Origin: Acidimicrobiaceae bacterium
GTDB taxonomy: Bacteria > Actinomycetota > Acidimicrobiia > Acidimicrobiales > UBA8190
NCBI GenBank assembly: GCA_003453695.1
Contig: DMNK01000129.1
Span: 45,715-61,975, forward strand
DNA: 16,261 bases
Direction of reading: 5' to 3'
Shown here: in pieces, positions 7,811-13,657 of the stretch
Numbering within the stretch: the first letter of the stretch is position 1
Layout: every line of letters begins with the position of its first letter
Notes under the pieces: model-generated
The model's input: the letters and a program-made list of their open reading frames with translations, nothing else
Database searches by the model: none
What the model was told of the DNA's origin: nothing
Made by a program: the position numbers and the translations under genes

Positions 7811-8625
7811 CAGATCGATGACCAGTCCACCCGCCCTGTGACCATCATGGCCGCGAACCCGGCGTCCACGTAGAGGTTGACGCCCGTGACCTGCGCGGCG
7901 GCGTCGCTGTTCAGGAACACGATGGCGTGCGCCTGCTCCTCGGGAGTGGCGTAGCGGCCACCCAGGGGCTTCGGGAAGCGCTGCATGAAGTCCTTGCCCA
8001 CGTACTCCTCGAACGAGGGCATCATCGGCGTGGCGGTGGGACCGGGGCCGGTGCTGTTGACGCGGATGTTGCGCGGCGCCAGGTCGAGGGCGGCGTTGCA
8101 GGTCCACCAGTTGATGGCCTGCTTGGAGAGCACGTACCCCTCGCCCACCCTCTCGGTGTTGTCCTCGCACCACTTCCGGGCCGACGCGTAGTCCGGCGTG
8201 GCCAGCAGGTCGGCGACCTGGGCCTGGACGTTCTCCCAGCCGTAGCCGGCCGCCGAGGAGATGGTGACCACGGCGCCACCCTCGGGCATCGGCCCGCTCG
8301 TCACCACACCGGTGAGGTGGCGGGCGGCCACGAAGTTCACGAGCATCACGTCGGTGCCCGAGAAGGGCGGGCCGGGCAGCCCGGCGCAGTTGAAGAGGGC
8401 GTCGATGCGGCCGCCCACCTTGGCCACGGCGTCGTCGATGGCGTCCGGCTCGCGCAGGTCGACGGTCTGGAAGCTGGCGGCACCCTCGGGCGGGTCCTTC
8501 AGGTCGAAGACGTGGACCTCGGCGCCGAGCTCGAGCAGGTCGCGCACCACCGCCGCGCCCATGCCGGCCCCGCCCCCGCCGCTCACGAGCACCCGCTTGC
8601 CCTCGTAACTCCACGGACTGGCCAT
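7810..8625 (-). CDS. short-chain dehydrogenase/reductase (3-alpha-HSD/coniferyl-alcohol-dehydrogenase-like), 271 aa
   Basis: NAD-dependent oxidoreductase. The cofactor motif is SGGGGAGMG (15-23), followed by Asp41 in HVFDLKD, which favours NAD. NCAG (79-82), Ser123/Ser124, and YVLSKQ with Tyr164 and Lys168 complete the active site. A long insertion between Ser and Tyr (about 130-160, WENVQAQVADLL...KWCEDNTE) and the NWWTCNAAL helix after the Lys are typical of the 3-alpha-hydroxysteroid/coniferyl-alcohol dehydrogenase branch of SDRs. That assignment is by resemblance only. ATG 8625 has GGGAGG (minus strand, 8634-8639) 8 bases upstream, embedded in the end of the preceding gene. The spacing to the upstream SDR is 4 bp, and the stop overlaps the synthetase start by one base. 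A role in oxidising a hydroxyl on a ring or side chain would fit. Confidence 0.88.
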   Translation of the reverse strand: MASPWSYEGKRVLVSGGGGAGMGAAVVRDLLELGAEVHVFDLKDPPEGAASFQTVDLREPDAIDDAVAKVGGRIDALFNCAGLPGPPFSGTDVMLVNFVAARHLTGVVTSGPMPEGGAVVTISSAAGYGWENVQAQVADLLATPDYASARKWCEDNTERVGEGYVLSKQAINWWTCNAALDLAPRNIRVNSTGPGPTATPMMPSFEEYVGKDFMQRFPKPLGGRYATPEEQAHAIVFLNSDAAAQVTGVNLYVDAGFAAMMVTGRVDWSSI

Positions 8626-8629
8626 GTGG

Positions 8630-9556
8630 TCAGCCTCCCATCTGGAGGCCGGGGGCGCGCGAGCCGAAGATGTGGGCGTTGACGGCAGGGCCGATGTCGG
8701 CCGGGTCCCAGCGGGCGGGGCCGCCCTTGGTCTCCACCGTCTCGCCCAGGGACCACGGCTTGTAGTGCGTGATCCGGTGTCCCACCGCCCGGAACACCTG
8801 GCCGGTGACGTGCAGGGCCTCGTCCGAGGCGAGCCACGCCACCATGGGCGCCGAGTTGGCCGGGTTCATGCGGTCGTACTCCCCGCTCTCGAGCTGGTCC
8901 GGCTCCTTGACGTCGGTGTCCTTGGTCAACGTGGCGGTGATGCGGGTCATGCCCCCCGGAGCCACGGCGTTGGCCCGCACCCCGTAGCGCGCCAGCTCCA
9001 GGCTCGAGATGACCGTGAGGGCGGCGATACCGGCCTTGGCGGCGCCGTAGTTGGCCTGGCCCACGTTGCCCTGCAGCCCGGCTGACGACACCGTGTTCAC
9101 GATGGCGGCCCGGGGCTGACGGCCGGCCTTGGACTGGTCGCGCCAGTAGTTGGCGGCGTGATGGGTGACGGCGAAGGTGCCCTTCAAGTGCACCCGGACC
9201 ACGGCGTCGAAGTCGTCCTCCGACATCGAGAACAGCATGGCGTCGCGCACGATGCCGGCGTTGTTCACCACGATGTCCAGCTTCCCGAACTCGGCCACCG
9301 CCTGTGCGACGAGGTTCTTGGCGCCGCCCCAGTCGGCGACGTCGTCGTAGTTGGCGCCCGCCTGCCCACCGGTGGCCCGGATGAGCTCGGCCACCTCCTC
9401 GGCCGGACGCTTGTCGGCGCCCTCGCCGTGCACCGACCCGCCCACGTCGTTCACCAGCACCGTCGCCCCCTGACGGGCCAGCTCCAGCGCCTCGCCCCGG
9501 CCGATGCCGTGCCCGCCGCCCGTGACGATGGCCACCTTGCCGTCGAGCAGTCCCAT
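8630..9556 (-). CDS. SDR oxidoreductase of the MFE-2/17-beta-HSD4-like type, 308 aa
   Basis: Likely 3-hydroxyacyl-CoA dehydrogenase. The sequence resembles the dehydrogenase domain of peroxisomal multifunctional enzyme 2 and mycobacterial steroid-cluster SDRs. TGGGHGIGRGEAL spans 12-24. LVNDVGGS (34-41) with Asp37 marks NAD and is characteristic of this branch, as is the following GGQAGANYDDV (63-73). NNAG is at 98-101, Ser157/Ser158 and NYGAAK (169-174) give Tyr170 and Lys174, and AVAPGGMTRIT follows. The long C-terminal extension (to 308) with HYKPWSLGETVETKGGPARWDP is normal for the group. It is the first gene of the five-gene operon. AAGGAG lies 12 bases before ATG 9556, and the 182-bp spacer upstream contains a strong hairpin. 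In the pathway it would act after the enoyl-CoA hydratase. Confidence 0.9.
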   Translation of the reverse strand: MGLLDGKVAIVTGGGHGIGRGEALELARQGATVLVNDVGGSVHGEGADKRPAEEVAELIRATGGQAGANYDDVADWGGAKNLVAQAVAEFGKLDIVVNNAGIVRDAMLFSMSEDDFDAVVRVHLKGTFAVTHHAANYWRDQSKAGRQPRAAIVNTVSSAGLQGNVGQANYGAAKAGIAALTVISSLELARYGVRANAVAPGGMTRITATLTKDTDVKEPDQLESGEYDRMNPANSAPMVAWLASDEALHVTGQVFRAVGHRITHYKPWSLGETVETKGGPARWDPADIGPAVNAHIFGSRAPGLQMGG

Positions 9557-9634
9557 GTCGCTTCTCTTCTCCTTGTTCTAGCCCTATGAGGTCGAGACAT
9601 GCGCGCCCGGCACCACCGAACGAGTCAGTTCCTG

Positions 9635-9667
9635 CCCGTGGCCGGCCTGTGGGACGGCCGGCACGGG
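9635..9667 (-). terminator. strong GC hairpin between amidohydrolase and SDR operon; candidate terminator
   Basis: CCCGTG (9635-9640) plus CCGGCC (9642-9647) pairs with GGCCGG (9656-9661) plus CACGGG (9662-9667). That is 12 bp of stem with a single bulged G and an 8-base loop. It lies 71 bases after the amidohydrolase stop and about 80 bases before the start of the SDR operon. There is no T-run. It is the strongest fold seen in the window and suggests the five-gene operon is transcribed separately. I could not assign a promoter in 9557-9634. A TAGAAC-like box near the start is too weak to call. Confidence 0.5.
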
Positions 9668-9738
9668 AAGCCTCGGCGCCCGTGCGTCGGTGCGGGGACG
9701 CAGTGACCCGGCGATGGACGGGCAGGCGCCGGTGAGCC

Positions 9739-10887
9739 CTATCCGAGCCGGTACAACTCCTTGGCGTTGTCGCACACCATGCGCCGGCGCTCCGCCTCGG
9801 GCACCCCTCCCATCGACTCCTCAACGATGCGGCGGCTGTAGGGCCAGTCGTGACGGTGGTGGGGGTAGTCGGTGGACCACATCATGTTGTCGATGCCGAT
9901 CCAGTGGCGGGAGGCGACGGCGAAGGGCTCGCGAATGAAGGTGGCCTTCCAGTTGCGCCGGAAGTACTCACTCGGGAGCATCTTGAGCGGCGACTTCGTC
10001 CAGGTGCGGTTGCGCCAGTAGTGGTCGTCCATGTGCTCGAGGAAGTGCGGGATCCAGCCCACGCCGCACTCCACGGCCACGGTCTTGAGCCCTGGGAAGC
10101 GGTCGTAGAGCCCCGAGTAGATGAACTTGGACATGAACTGCGAGGCGTCGCCCACCGGACCACCCATCTCGGCCAGGCCGATCTCCCGTCCCGCCGAGGC
10201 GGCCGCCTTCTGGAACGATCCCGCCGTGCGTTTGCCGGCCTGGCGCAGCCCGCTGTGGATGTGCACGGGCATCTGCTCTTCTTCGGCCGCCTCCCAGAAC
10301 GGGTCGTCGTCGGCCGACAGCGTGGCATTGCCCGACGGATAGGCGGAGATGATCACGCCCTTGTAGCCGGCGCTCTTGGCGTCGCGCAGCCATTTCACCG
10401 ACGTCTGCACATCGACTCCGGGCATCTGGGCCAGGCCGATGAGCCGTTCGGGGTCGGCCGCCATGAACTCGTCGTGCATCCAGGCGTTGTAGGCCTCGAG
10501 CCCGGCCAGGTGATAGTCGTCGTCCTCCTGGGCCATGAAGGCTCCCATGGTGCGCTGGGACGGGAAGAGGACCTCGGCGTCGACCCCGTCGAAGTCCTGT
10601 TCCTCGAGGCGGGCCTTGCCCTCGAACGAGCCGTGCAGGATGGTGTCGTAGGTCGAGCCGTACCACTCGAGCTCCTCGTAGCGCTTGCCGTACTGGCCGG
10701 CGTTGGTCACGAGACCGAGCGGCATGGGCGCCGTGCCGGGCACGAGCTCCCAGGCGTCTCCCCCCTTGGGGTCCTTCACCAGCTTGGGCGCTCGGTCGTG
10801 GAACTTCGAGGGCAGGTACTTGGTCCACATGTCGGGTGGCTCGACGACGTGTCCGTCCGCCGAGATGAGCCGGTACTGGCGAGCCAT
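9739..10887 (-). CDS. amidohydrolase family protein (ACMSD/2,3-dihydroxybenzoate-decarboxylase-like), 382 aa
   Basis: TIM-barrel metal-dependent hydrolase or decarboxylase of the Amidohydro_2 group. The usual N-terminal metal motif is modified to ISADGHVVEPPDMW (8-21), with Asp11, His13 and Glu16 as likely ligands. VHIHSG (208-213) gives His209/His211, and VECGVGWIPHFLEHMD (272-287) follows. WSTDYPHHRHDWPYS (337-351) carries the conserved Asp340. Family members cleave C-C bonds (decarboxylation) or hydrolyse ring compounds; which applies here is unknown. The reading frame is open to 10935, but ATG 10887 is preceded by a near-perfect AGGAGGTG, which decides the start. The gene is transcribed alone, with a leader holding hairpins and two TGAC/GTCA palindromes. 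Close relatives often sit near FadE and SDR genes in actinobacteria, which supports a catabolic role. Confidence 0.85.
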   Translation of the reverse strand: MARQYRLISADGHVVEPPDMWTKYLPSKFHDRAPKLVKDPKGGDAWELVPGTAPMPLGLVTNAGQYGKRYEELEWYGSTYDTILHGSFEGKARLEEQDFDGVDAEVLFPSQRTMGAFMAQEDDDYHLAGLEAYNAWMHDEFMAADPERLIGLAQMPGVDVQTSVKWLRDAKSAGYKGVIISAYPSGNATLSADDDPFWEAAEEEQMPVHIHSGLRQAGKRTAGSFQKAAASAGREIGLAEMGGPVGDASQFMSKFIYSGLYDRFPGLKTVAVECGVGWIPHFLEHMDDHYWRNRTWTKSPLKMLPSEYFRRNWKATFIREPFAVASRHWIGIDNMMWSTDYPHHRHDWPYSRRIVEESMGGVPEAERRRMVCDNAKELYRLG

Positions 10888-10891
10888 CACA

Positions 10892-10897
10892 CCTCCT
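10892..10897 (-). promoter_or_regulatory. Shine-Dalgarno site deciding the amidohydrolase start
   Basis: On the minus strand AGGAGG is followed by TGTG and then ATG (10887). This extends to an eight-base match with the anti-SD. It rules out the in-frame upstream GTG/ATG codons that would lengthen the protein by 16 residues without any homologous sequence. Confidence 0.8.
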
Positions 10898-10919
10898 AGG
10901 TCCGGCCGGGGGGCCGAAA

Positions 10920-10940
10920 CGGGGGCGCACACCACCCCCG
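10920..10940 (-). terminator. leader hairpin upstream of the amidohydrolase; attenuator or terminator of the crotonase transcript
   Basis: CGGGGG (10920-10925) and CCCCCG (10935-10940) form a perfect 6-bp stem with a 9-base loop. On the minus strand the stem is followed directly by TTT. It lies 79 bases after the crotonase stop and 32 bases before the amidohydrolase start. It could end the crotonase transcript or act within the amidohydrolase leader. A smaller hairpin, CGGCC/GGCCG (10903-10916), follows closer to the ribosome site. Confidence 0.4.
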
Positions 10941-10947
10941 CAGTTCT

Positions 10948-10963
10948 CTGACTTTCGTGTCAG
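10948..10963. promoter_or_regulatory. operator-like palindrome, downstream copy
   Basis: CTGACTTTCGTGTCAG has perfect 5-bp arms (CTGAC/GTCAG) with 6 bases between them. It overlaps the expected transcription start of the amidohydrolase: a minus-strand TAAGCT (10967-10962) just before it fits a TANNNT -10 box. The geometry is that of a repressor site. The regulator is unknown; a TetR-type protein is a guess from site size. Confidence 0.5.
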
Positions 10964-10967
10964 CTTA
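10962..10967 (-). promoter_or_regulatory. candidate -10 box of the amidohydrolase promoter
   Basis: The minus-strand hexamer TAAGCT fits TANNNT and lies between two TGAC/GTCA palindromes. No convincing -35 box is visible 17-18 bases upstream (TTTCCT region), so the assignment depends mainly on the operator layout. Confidence 0.3.
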
Positions 10968-10971
10968 GCCT

Positions 10972-10986
10972 CTGACGGGTCGTCAG
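10972..10986. promoter_or_regulatory. operator-like palindrome, upstream copy
   Basis: CTGACGGGTCGTCAG has perfect 6-bp arms (CTGACG/CGTCAG) around GGT. Its centre is about 23 bases from that of the neighbouring palindrome, roughly two helical turns. It would occupy the spacer between -35 and -10 of the candidate promoter. The shared CTGAC/GTCAG arms suggest the same DNA-binding protein as the neighbouring site. Confidence 0.5.
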
Positions 10987-11019
10987 GAAAGTGCCCGCCA
11001 CCAGGGCCGGAGGTGTCGC

Positions 11020-11847
11020 TCAGAAGCCGCGGAACCTGGGGTCACGCCGCTCCACGAACGAGGCGATGCCCTCTTGGGAGTCGGCGGTGCCCACCACCAG
11101 CTCCTGGGCCCAGGCCTCCTCGTCGAAGGCGGTGACGCGGTCCGAGTCGAGCGAGCGGTTGAGGAGCCACTTGGCCATGCCGATCGCCTTGGTGGGCCCG
11201 GCCGCCAGGCGCCGAGCCAGGCCGCCGGCCGTCTCCTCCAACTCGGCGCGGGGCACCACCTTGCTGACCAGGCCGATCCGCTCTGCTTCGGAAGCGGGAA
11301 GGTCGTCGCCGAAGAAGATCAGCTCTTTCGCCTTCTGGACGCCGACCAGGCGAGGGAGCAGGTAGGCGCCGCCGCCGTCGGGCGAGATGCCCCGGCGAAC
11401 GAACACCTCGATGAAGCGGGCTTCTTCGGCGGCCACCACCAAGTCGCAGGCGAAGGCCAGGTGGGCCCCGATGCCGGCCGCCGTGCCGTTCACGGCGGCG
11501 ACCACCGGCTTCTCGCAATCGAGCACGGCGGCGATGAGGCGCTGGGCGCCCCGGCGGATCATGCGTGCCGCGTCACCCATGATGCGATCGGGTGCACCTT
11601 CGGGCTTGGGTGGTGCGGCGCGGCGCCCGGCCCGCAGGTCGGCGCCGGTGCAGAAACCCTCTCCCGTGGCCCCGAGCACCACTGCGCCCACGGCCAGATC
11701 GGCGCTGGCCTCCTCGAGCAAGGCGATGACACGCTCGCGCTGGTCGGGCGTGATGGCGTTGCGGACCTCCGGCCGGTTGAGGGTGATCCATGCCACCCGG
11801 TCCTCGACCCGGTGCAGCACCTGCTCCTCGAGAGGCTGGTCCGACAC
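11020..11847 (-). CDS. enoyl-CoA hydratase/isomerase (crotonase fold, PaaG-like), 275 aa
   Basis: Acts on an enoyl-CoA, by hydration or double-bond isomerisation. Oxyanion-hole segments are GEGFCTGADL (62-71) and VNGTAAGIGAHLAFACDL (119-136). Aligned by eye to mitochondrial enoyl-CoA hydratase, the Glu144 position is Phe149, while the Glu164 position is kept as Glu175 in AKELIFFGD. GISPDGGGAYLLPRLVG (153-169) carries Asp157. This is the SPDGG pattern of isomerase-like crotonases such as PaaG, so isomerisation is at least as likely as hydration. The family C-terminal ERRDPRFRGF ending is present and the length is normal. The start is GTG 11847 with AGGAGGAGA just upstream. It is divergent from the DUF35/thiolase genes across a 113-bp spacer and followed by a separate amidohydrolase leader. 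Confidence 0.88.
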   Translation of the reverse strand: MSDQPLEEQVLHRVEDRVAWITLNRPEVRNAITPDQRERVIALLEEASADLAVGAVVLGATGEGFCTGADLRAGRRAAPPKPEGAPDRIMGDAARMIRRGAQRLIAAVLDCEKPVVAAVNGTAAGIGAHLAFACDLVVAAEEARFIEVFVRRGISPDGGGAYLLPRLVGVQKAKELIFFGDDLPASEAERIGLVSKVVPRAELEETAGGLARRLAAGPTKAIGMAKWLLNRSLDSDRVTAFDEEAWAQELVVGTADSQEGIASFVERRDPRFRGF

Positions 11848-11936
11848 GTCTCCTCCTCTTGCCGACTGCGCGTCTGCGCCCCGCGGGTCTCGTCCTCGGT
11901 CACGGGTGCGCCGGAGGCGAGCAGCATCCCACTACC

Positions 11937-11950
11937 TGACACCGATGTCA
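11937..11950. promoter_or_regulatory. operator-like palindrome in the divergent spacer
   Basis: TGACACCGATGTCA has perfect 5-bp arms (TGACA/TGTCA) around CCGA. With its flanking C it shares CTGACAC..A.GTCA with the minus-strand reading of the palindrome at 10948-10963. It overlaps CTGACA (11936-11941), a good -35 candidate for the rightward genes, with AATGCT (18 bases on) or TAGCGT (11971-11976) as possible -10 boxes. Binding would control the DUF35/thiolase/CoA-transferase genes and possibly the leftward crotonase gene. The remainder of 11848-11936 shows only a CTGCGC direct repeat (11866-11879). Confidence 0.5.
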
Positions 11951-11960
11951 CCTTCCGAGA

Positions 11961-12395
11961 ATGCTCCGAGTAGCGTTGGCCGACGTGGGCGAAGAGGGCA
12001 AGCGCACGCAGGTTCCCGTCGTGGGCTACCTCGTCCTGGGTGACGACCCCCATCTCGTGGCCAATGCCTGCCGGTCTTGTGGAGCCCTGTACTTCGACCG
12101 CCGCAACGCCTGCGCTCGCTGTGGTGCCCGCCATTTCGACCTCCGCCCTCTGGCGACGACCGGCGTCCTGCGCTCCTTCACGATCATCCACCGGGCCGCC
12201 CCGAACGTGCCCGTGCCGTACGTCTCGAGTGTCGTCGAGCTCGATGGCGGCGGGGTCGTCAAGGCCAACCTGCTCGAGGCGGGTACCGACGCCGACAAGA
12301 TCGATCTGGGGATGCCCGTGAAGCTCACCACCTTCGCCTGCGGGACCGATGAGGAGGGCACCGAAGCGGTGGCCTTCGGCTTCGTCCCCGCCTGA
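11961..12395 (+). CDS. DUF35 zinc-ribbon/OB-fold acyl-CoA-associated protein, 144 aa
   Basis: Small partner protein of thiolase-like enzymes. In characterised systems DUF35 proteins bind acyl-CoA or bridge thiolase with HMG-CoA synthase or hydratase/aldolase partners. NACRSCGALYFDRRNACARCG (35-55) is a rubredoxin-like zinc ribbon with Cys37, Cys40, Cys51 and Cys54. The OB-fold follows, with GVLRSFTIIHRAAPNVPVPYVSSVVELD (68-95) and a GMPVKLTTF strand (117-125). The window allows ATG 11961, but it has no clear ribosome site. Relatives usually begin about 8 residues before VPVV, so GTG 11985 (136 aa) is a serious alternative, possibly on a short or leaderless transcript. It is 22 bp upstream of the thiolase gene, an arrangement strongly conserved in the family, and the two products probably form a complex. 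Confidence 0.85.
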   Translation: MLRVALADVGEEGKRTQVPVVGYLVLGDDPHLVANACRSCGALYFDRRNACARCGARHFDLRPLATTGVLRSFTIIHRAAPNVPVPYVSSVVELDGGGVVKANLLEAGTDADKIDLGMPVKLTTFACGTDEEGTEAVAFGFVPA

Positions 12396-12405
12396 CCGCT
12401 GCCGT

Positions 12406-12411
12406 AGGAGG
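12406..12411 (+). promoter_or_regulatory. Shine-Dalgarno site deciding the thiolase start
   Basis: AGGAGG followed by six bases precedes ATG 12418. The frame is open 69 bases further upstream, inside the DUF35 gene, but that part codes for Arg-rich sequence unlike thiolases. Confidence 0.8.
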
Positions 12412-12417
12412 AAATCC

Positions 12418-13623
12418 ATGGCCGACAACGTGTGGATCATCGGCACGGCGATGACGAAGTTCGGGCGCTACCCGGACAAGGACACCGTCGACCTGGCCAG
12501 CGAAGCTGCGCTGTCGGCGCTGGACGACGCCGGCGCCACCATGGCCGACGTGCAGGTGCTGGCCGCCGGGTGCCTGCTCGAAGCGTCCGCCATGCTGGGC
12601 CAGCGCCTCCAGAAGCAGATCGGACAGACCGGGATCCCCGTCTACAACGTGGCCAACGCCTGTGCCACCGGGGCCACGGCCGTTCGCAGCGCCCTCCTCG
12701 CCATCAAGGCGGGCGAAGCCGACATGGCGCTGGCGGTGGGGGTCGAGCAGATGGGCAAGGCCGGTCTCCTGGGCCCGGCCGGGCAGGCCCGGAGCAAGCC
12801 TTCGGGCTTCACCCCCTCGGGCCGCTACGGGTCGGTCATGCCCGTGGAGGGCGTCCTCGGCACCGGCCTCATGCCCGGCGTGTTCGCCCAGGCCGGCATG
12901 GAGTACGCCTCGCGACATGACGGCGTCGGCTTCGAGCAGTTCGCCAAGGTGGCCGAGAAGAACCACGCCCACTCGACGTTGAACCCGCTGGCGCAGTACC
13001 AGAAGGCCTTCTCCCTGGAACAGATCATGGGCGCCGAGATGGTCGCCTACCCCAACACCCTGCTCATGTGCTGCCCCACCGGTGACGGGGCCGCCGCGGT
13101 CGTGCTGTGCTCGGACGCCAAGTTGCAGACCCTCGACCCCGACGTACGTCGACGCGCCGTGAAGGTGTCGGCCTCGGTGCTCACGTCGGACCCCTATGTC
13201 GAGTCGGACACCGCCCAGCCCGACGTGTCCACCCTCACCAAGCAGGCAGCGGCCCAGGCCTACGAGTCCTCGGGCGTGGGGCCCGGCGACCTCGACCTGG
13301 TGGAGCTCCACGACTGCTTCGCCACCGCCGAGCTCATCCACTACGAGAACCTCTCGCTGTGCGAGCCGGGGGGAGCCGGGGACTTCATCGACCGGCGCGG
13401 CCCGTGGCGCGACGGCGCCACGCCGGTCAACGTCTCGGGTGGGCTCATCTCCAAGGGCCATCCCATCGGCGCCACAGGGGTCGCCAACCTGTACGAAGTG
13501 ACCACCCACCTGCGCGGCGAAGCGGGCGACCGGCAGGTGGAGGGGGCGAAGGTGGGGCTCACCCACGTCATCGGCCTGGGCTCGGCGTGCGCCGTGCACG
13601 TGCTCGAGCGAGCCGCCTCCTGA
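12418..13623 (+). CDS. thiolase (SCP-x / lipid-transfer-type acetyl-CoA acyltransferase), 401 aa
   Basis: Cleaves a 3-ketoacyl-CoA with CoA, the last step of the spiral. It belongs to the SCP2-thiolase-like group that pairs with DUF35 proteins. The nucleophile is Cys82 in NVANACATGATA (78-88 region). VELHDCFATAELIHYE (295-310) is the group's typical His/Asp loop. GHPIGATG (347-354) supplies His348, and GLGSACAVHVLE (387-397) supplies the second active Cys391. All three residues are intact, which favours real thiolysis over the retro-aldol chemistry of Ltp2-like relatives, in which the thiolase residues are not used. The length is normal. It lies 22 bp after DUF35 and 34 bp before the CoA-transferase, so the three are probably co-transcribed. 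The acyl substrate is unknown. Confidence 0.9.
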   Translation: MADNVWIIGTAMTKFGRYPDKDTVDLASEAALSALDDAGATMADVQVLAAGCLLEASAMLGQRLQKQIGQTGIPVYNVANACATGATAVRSALLAIKAGEADMALAVGVEQMGKAGLLGPAGQARSKPSGFTPSGRYGSVMPVEGVLGTGLMPGVFAQAGMEYASRHDGVGFEQFAKVAEKNHAHSTLNPLAQYQKAFSLEQIMGAEMVAYPNTLLMCCPTGDGAAAVVLCSDAKLQTLDPDVRRRAVKVSASVLTSDPYVESDTAQPDVSTLTKQAAAQAYESSGVGPGDLDLVELHDCFATAELIHYENLSLCEPGGAGDFIDRRGPWRDGATPVNVSGGLISKGHPIGATGVANLYEVTTHLRGEAGDRQVEGAKVGLTHVIGLGSACAVHVLERAAS

Positions 13624-13645
13624 GCACGCTGCCGGCGGCGACCAC

Positions 13646-13650
13646 AGGAG
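13646..13650 (+). promoter_or_regulatory. Shine-Dalgarno site supporting a TTG start
   Basis: AGGAG lies seven bases before TTG 13658. The family homology ([13 protein letters not shown]) starts within six codons, so TTG is the natural start and no better ATG or GTG exists before the conserved region. Confidence 0.65.
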
Positions 13651-13657
13651 CCAGACG

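Noticed and set aside
5795..7873. 692-codon open frame on the plus strand opposite the synthetase
   Set aside because: Gly/His/Val/Arg-rich antisense shadow with no domain signature; the opposite strand is a well-supported enzyme.
7811..8614. Open frame extending the ADP-forming synthetase upstream to give a 992-residue protein
   Set aside because: The extra part is an Arg/Gly/Ala-rich antiphase reading of the SDR gene at 7810-8625 and has no synthetase homology. Homology starts at ATG 7810.
9557..9634. Promoter for the five-gene operon
   Set aside because: TAGAAC and CATAGG hexamers occur near the start but have no matching -35 at proper spacing; too weak to list as a feature.
11848..11936. 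A small gene or RNA in the divergent spacer
   Set aside because: Only short unsupported frames and a CTGCGC direct repeat; no ribosome site, no conserved RNA fold recognised.
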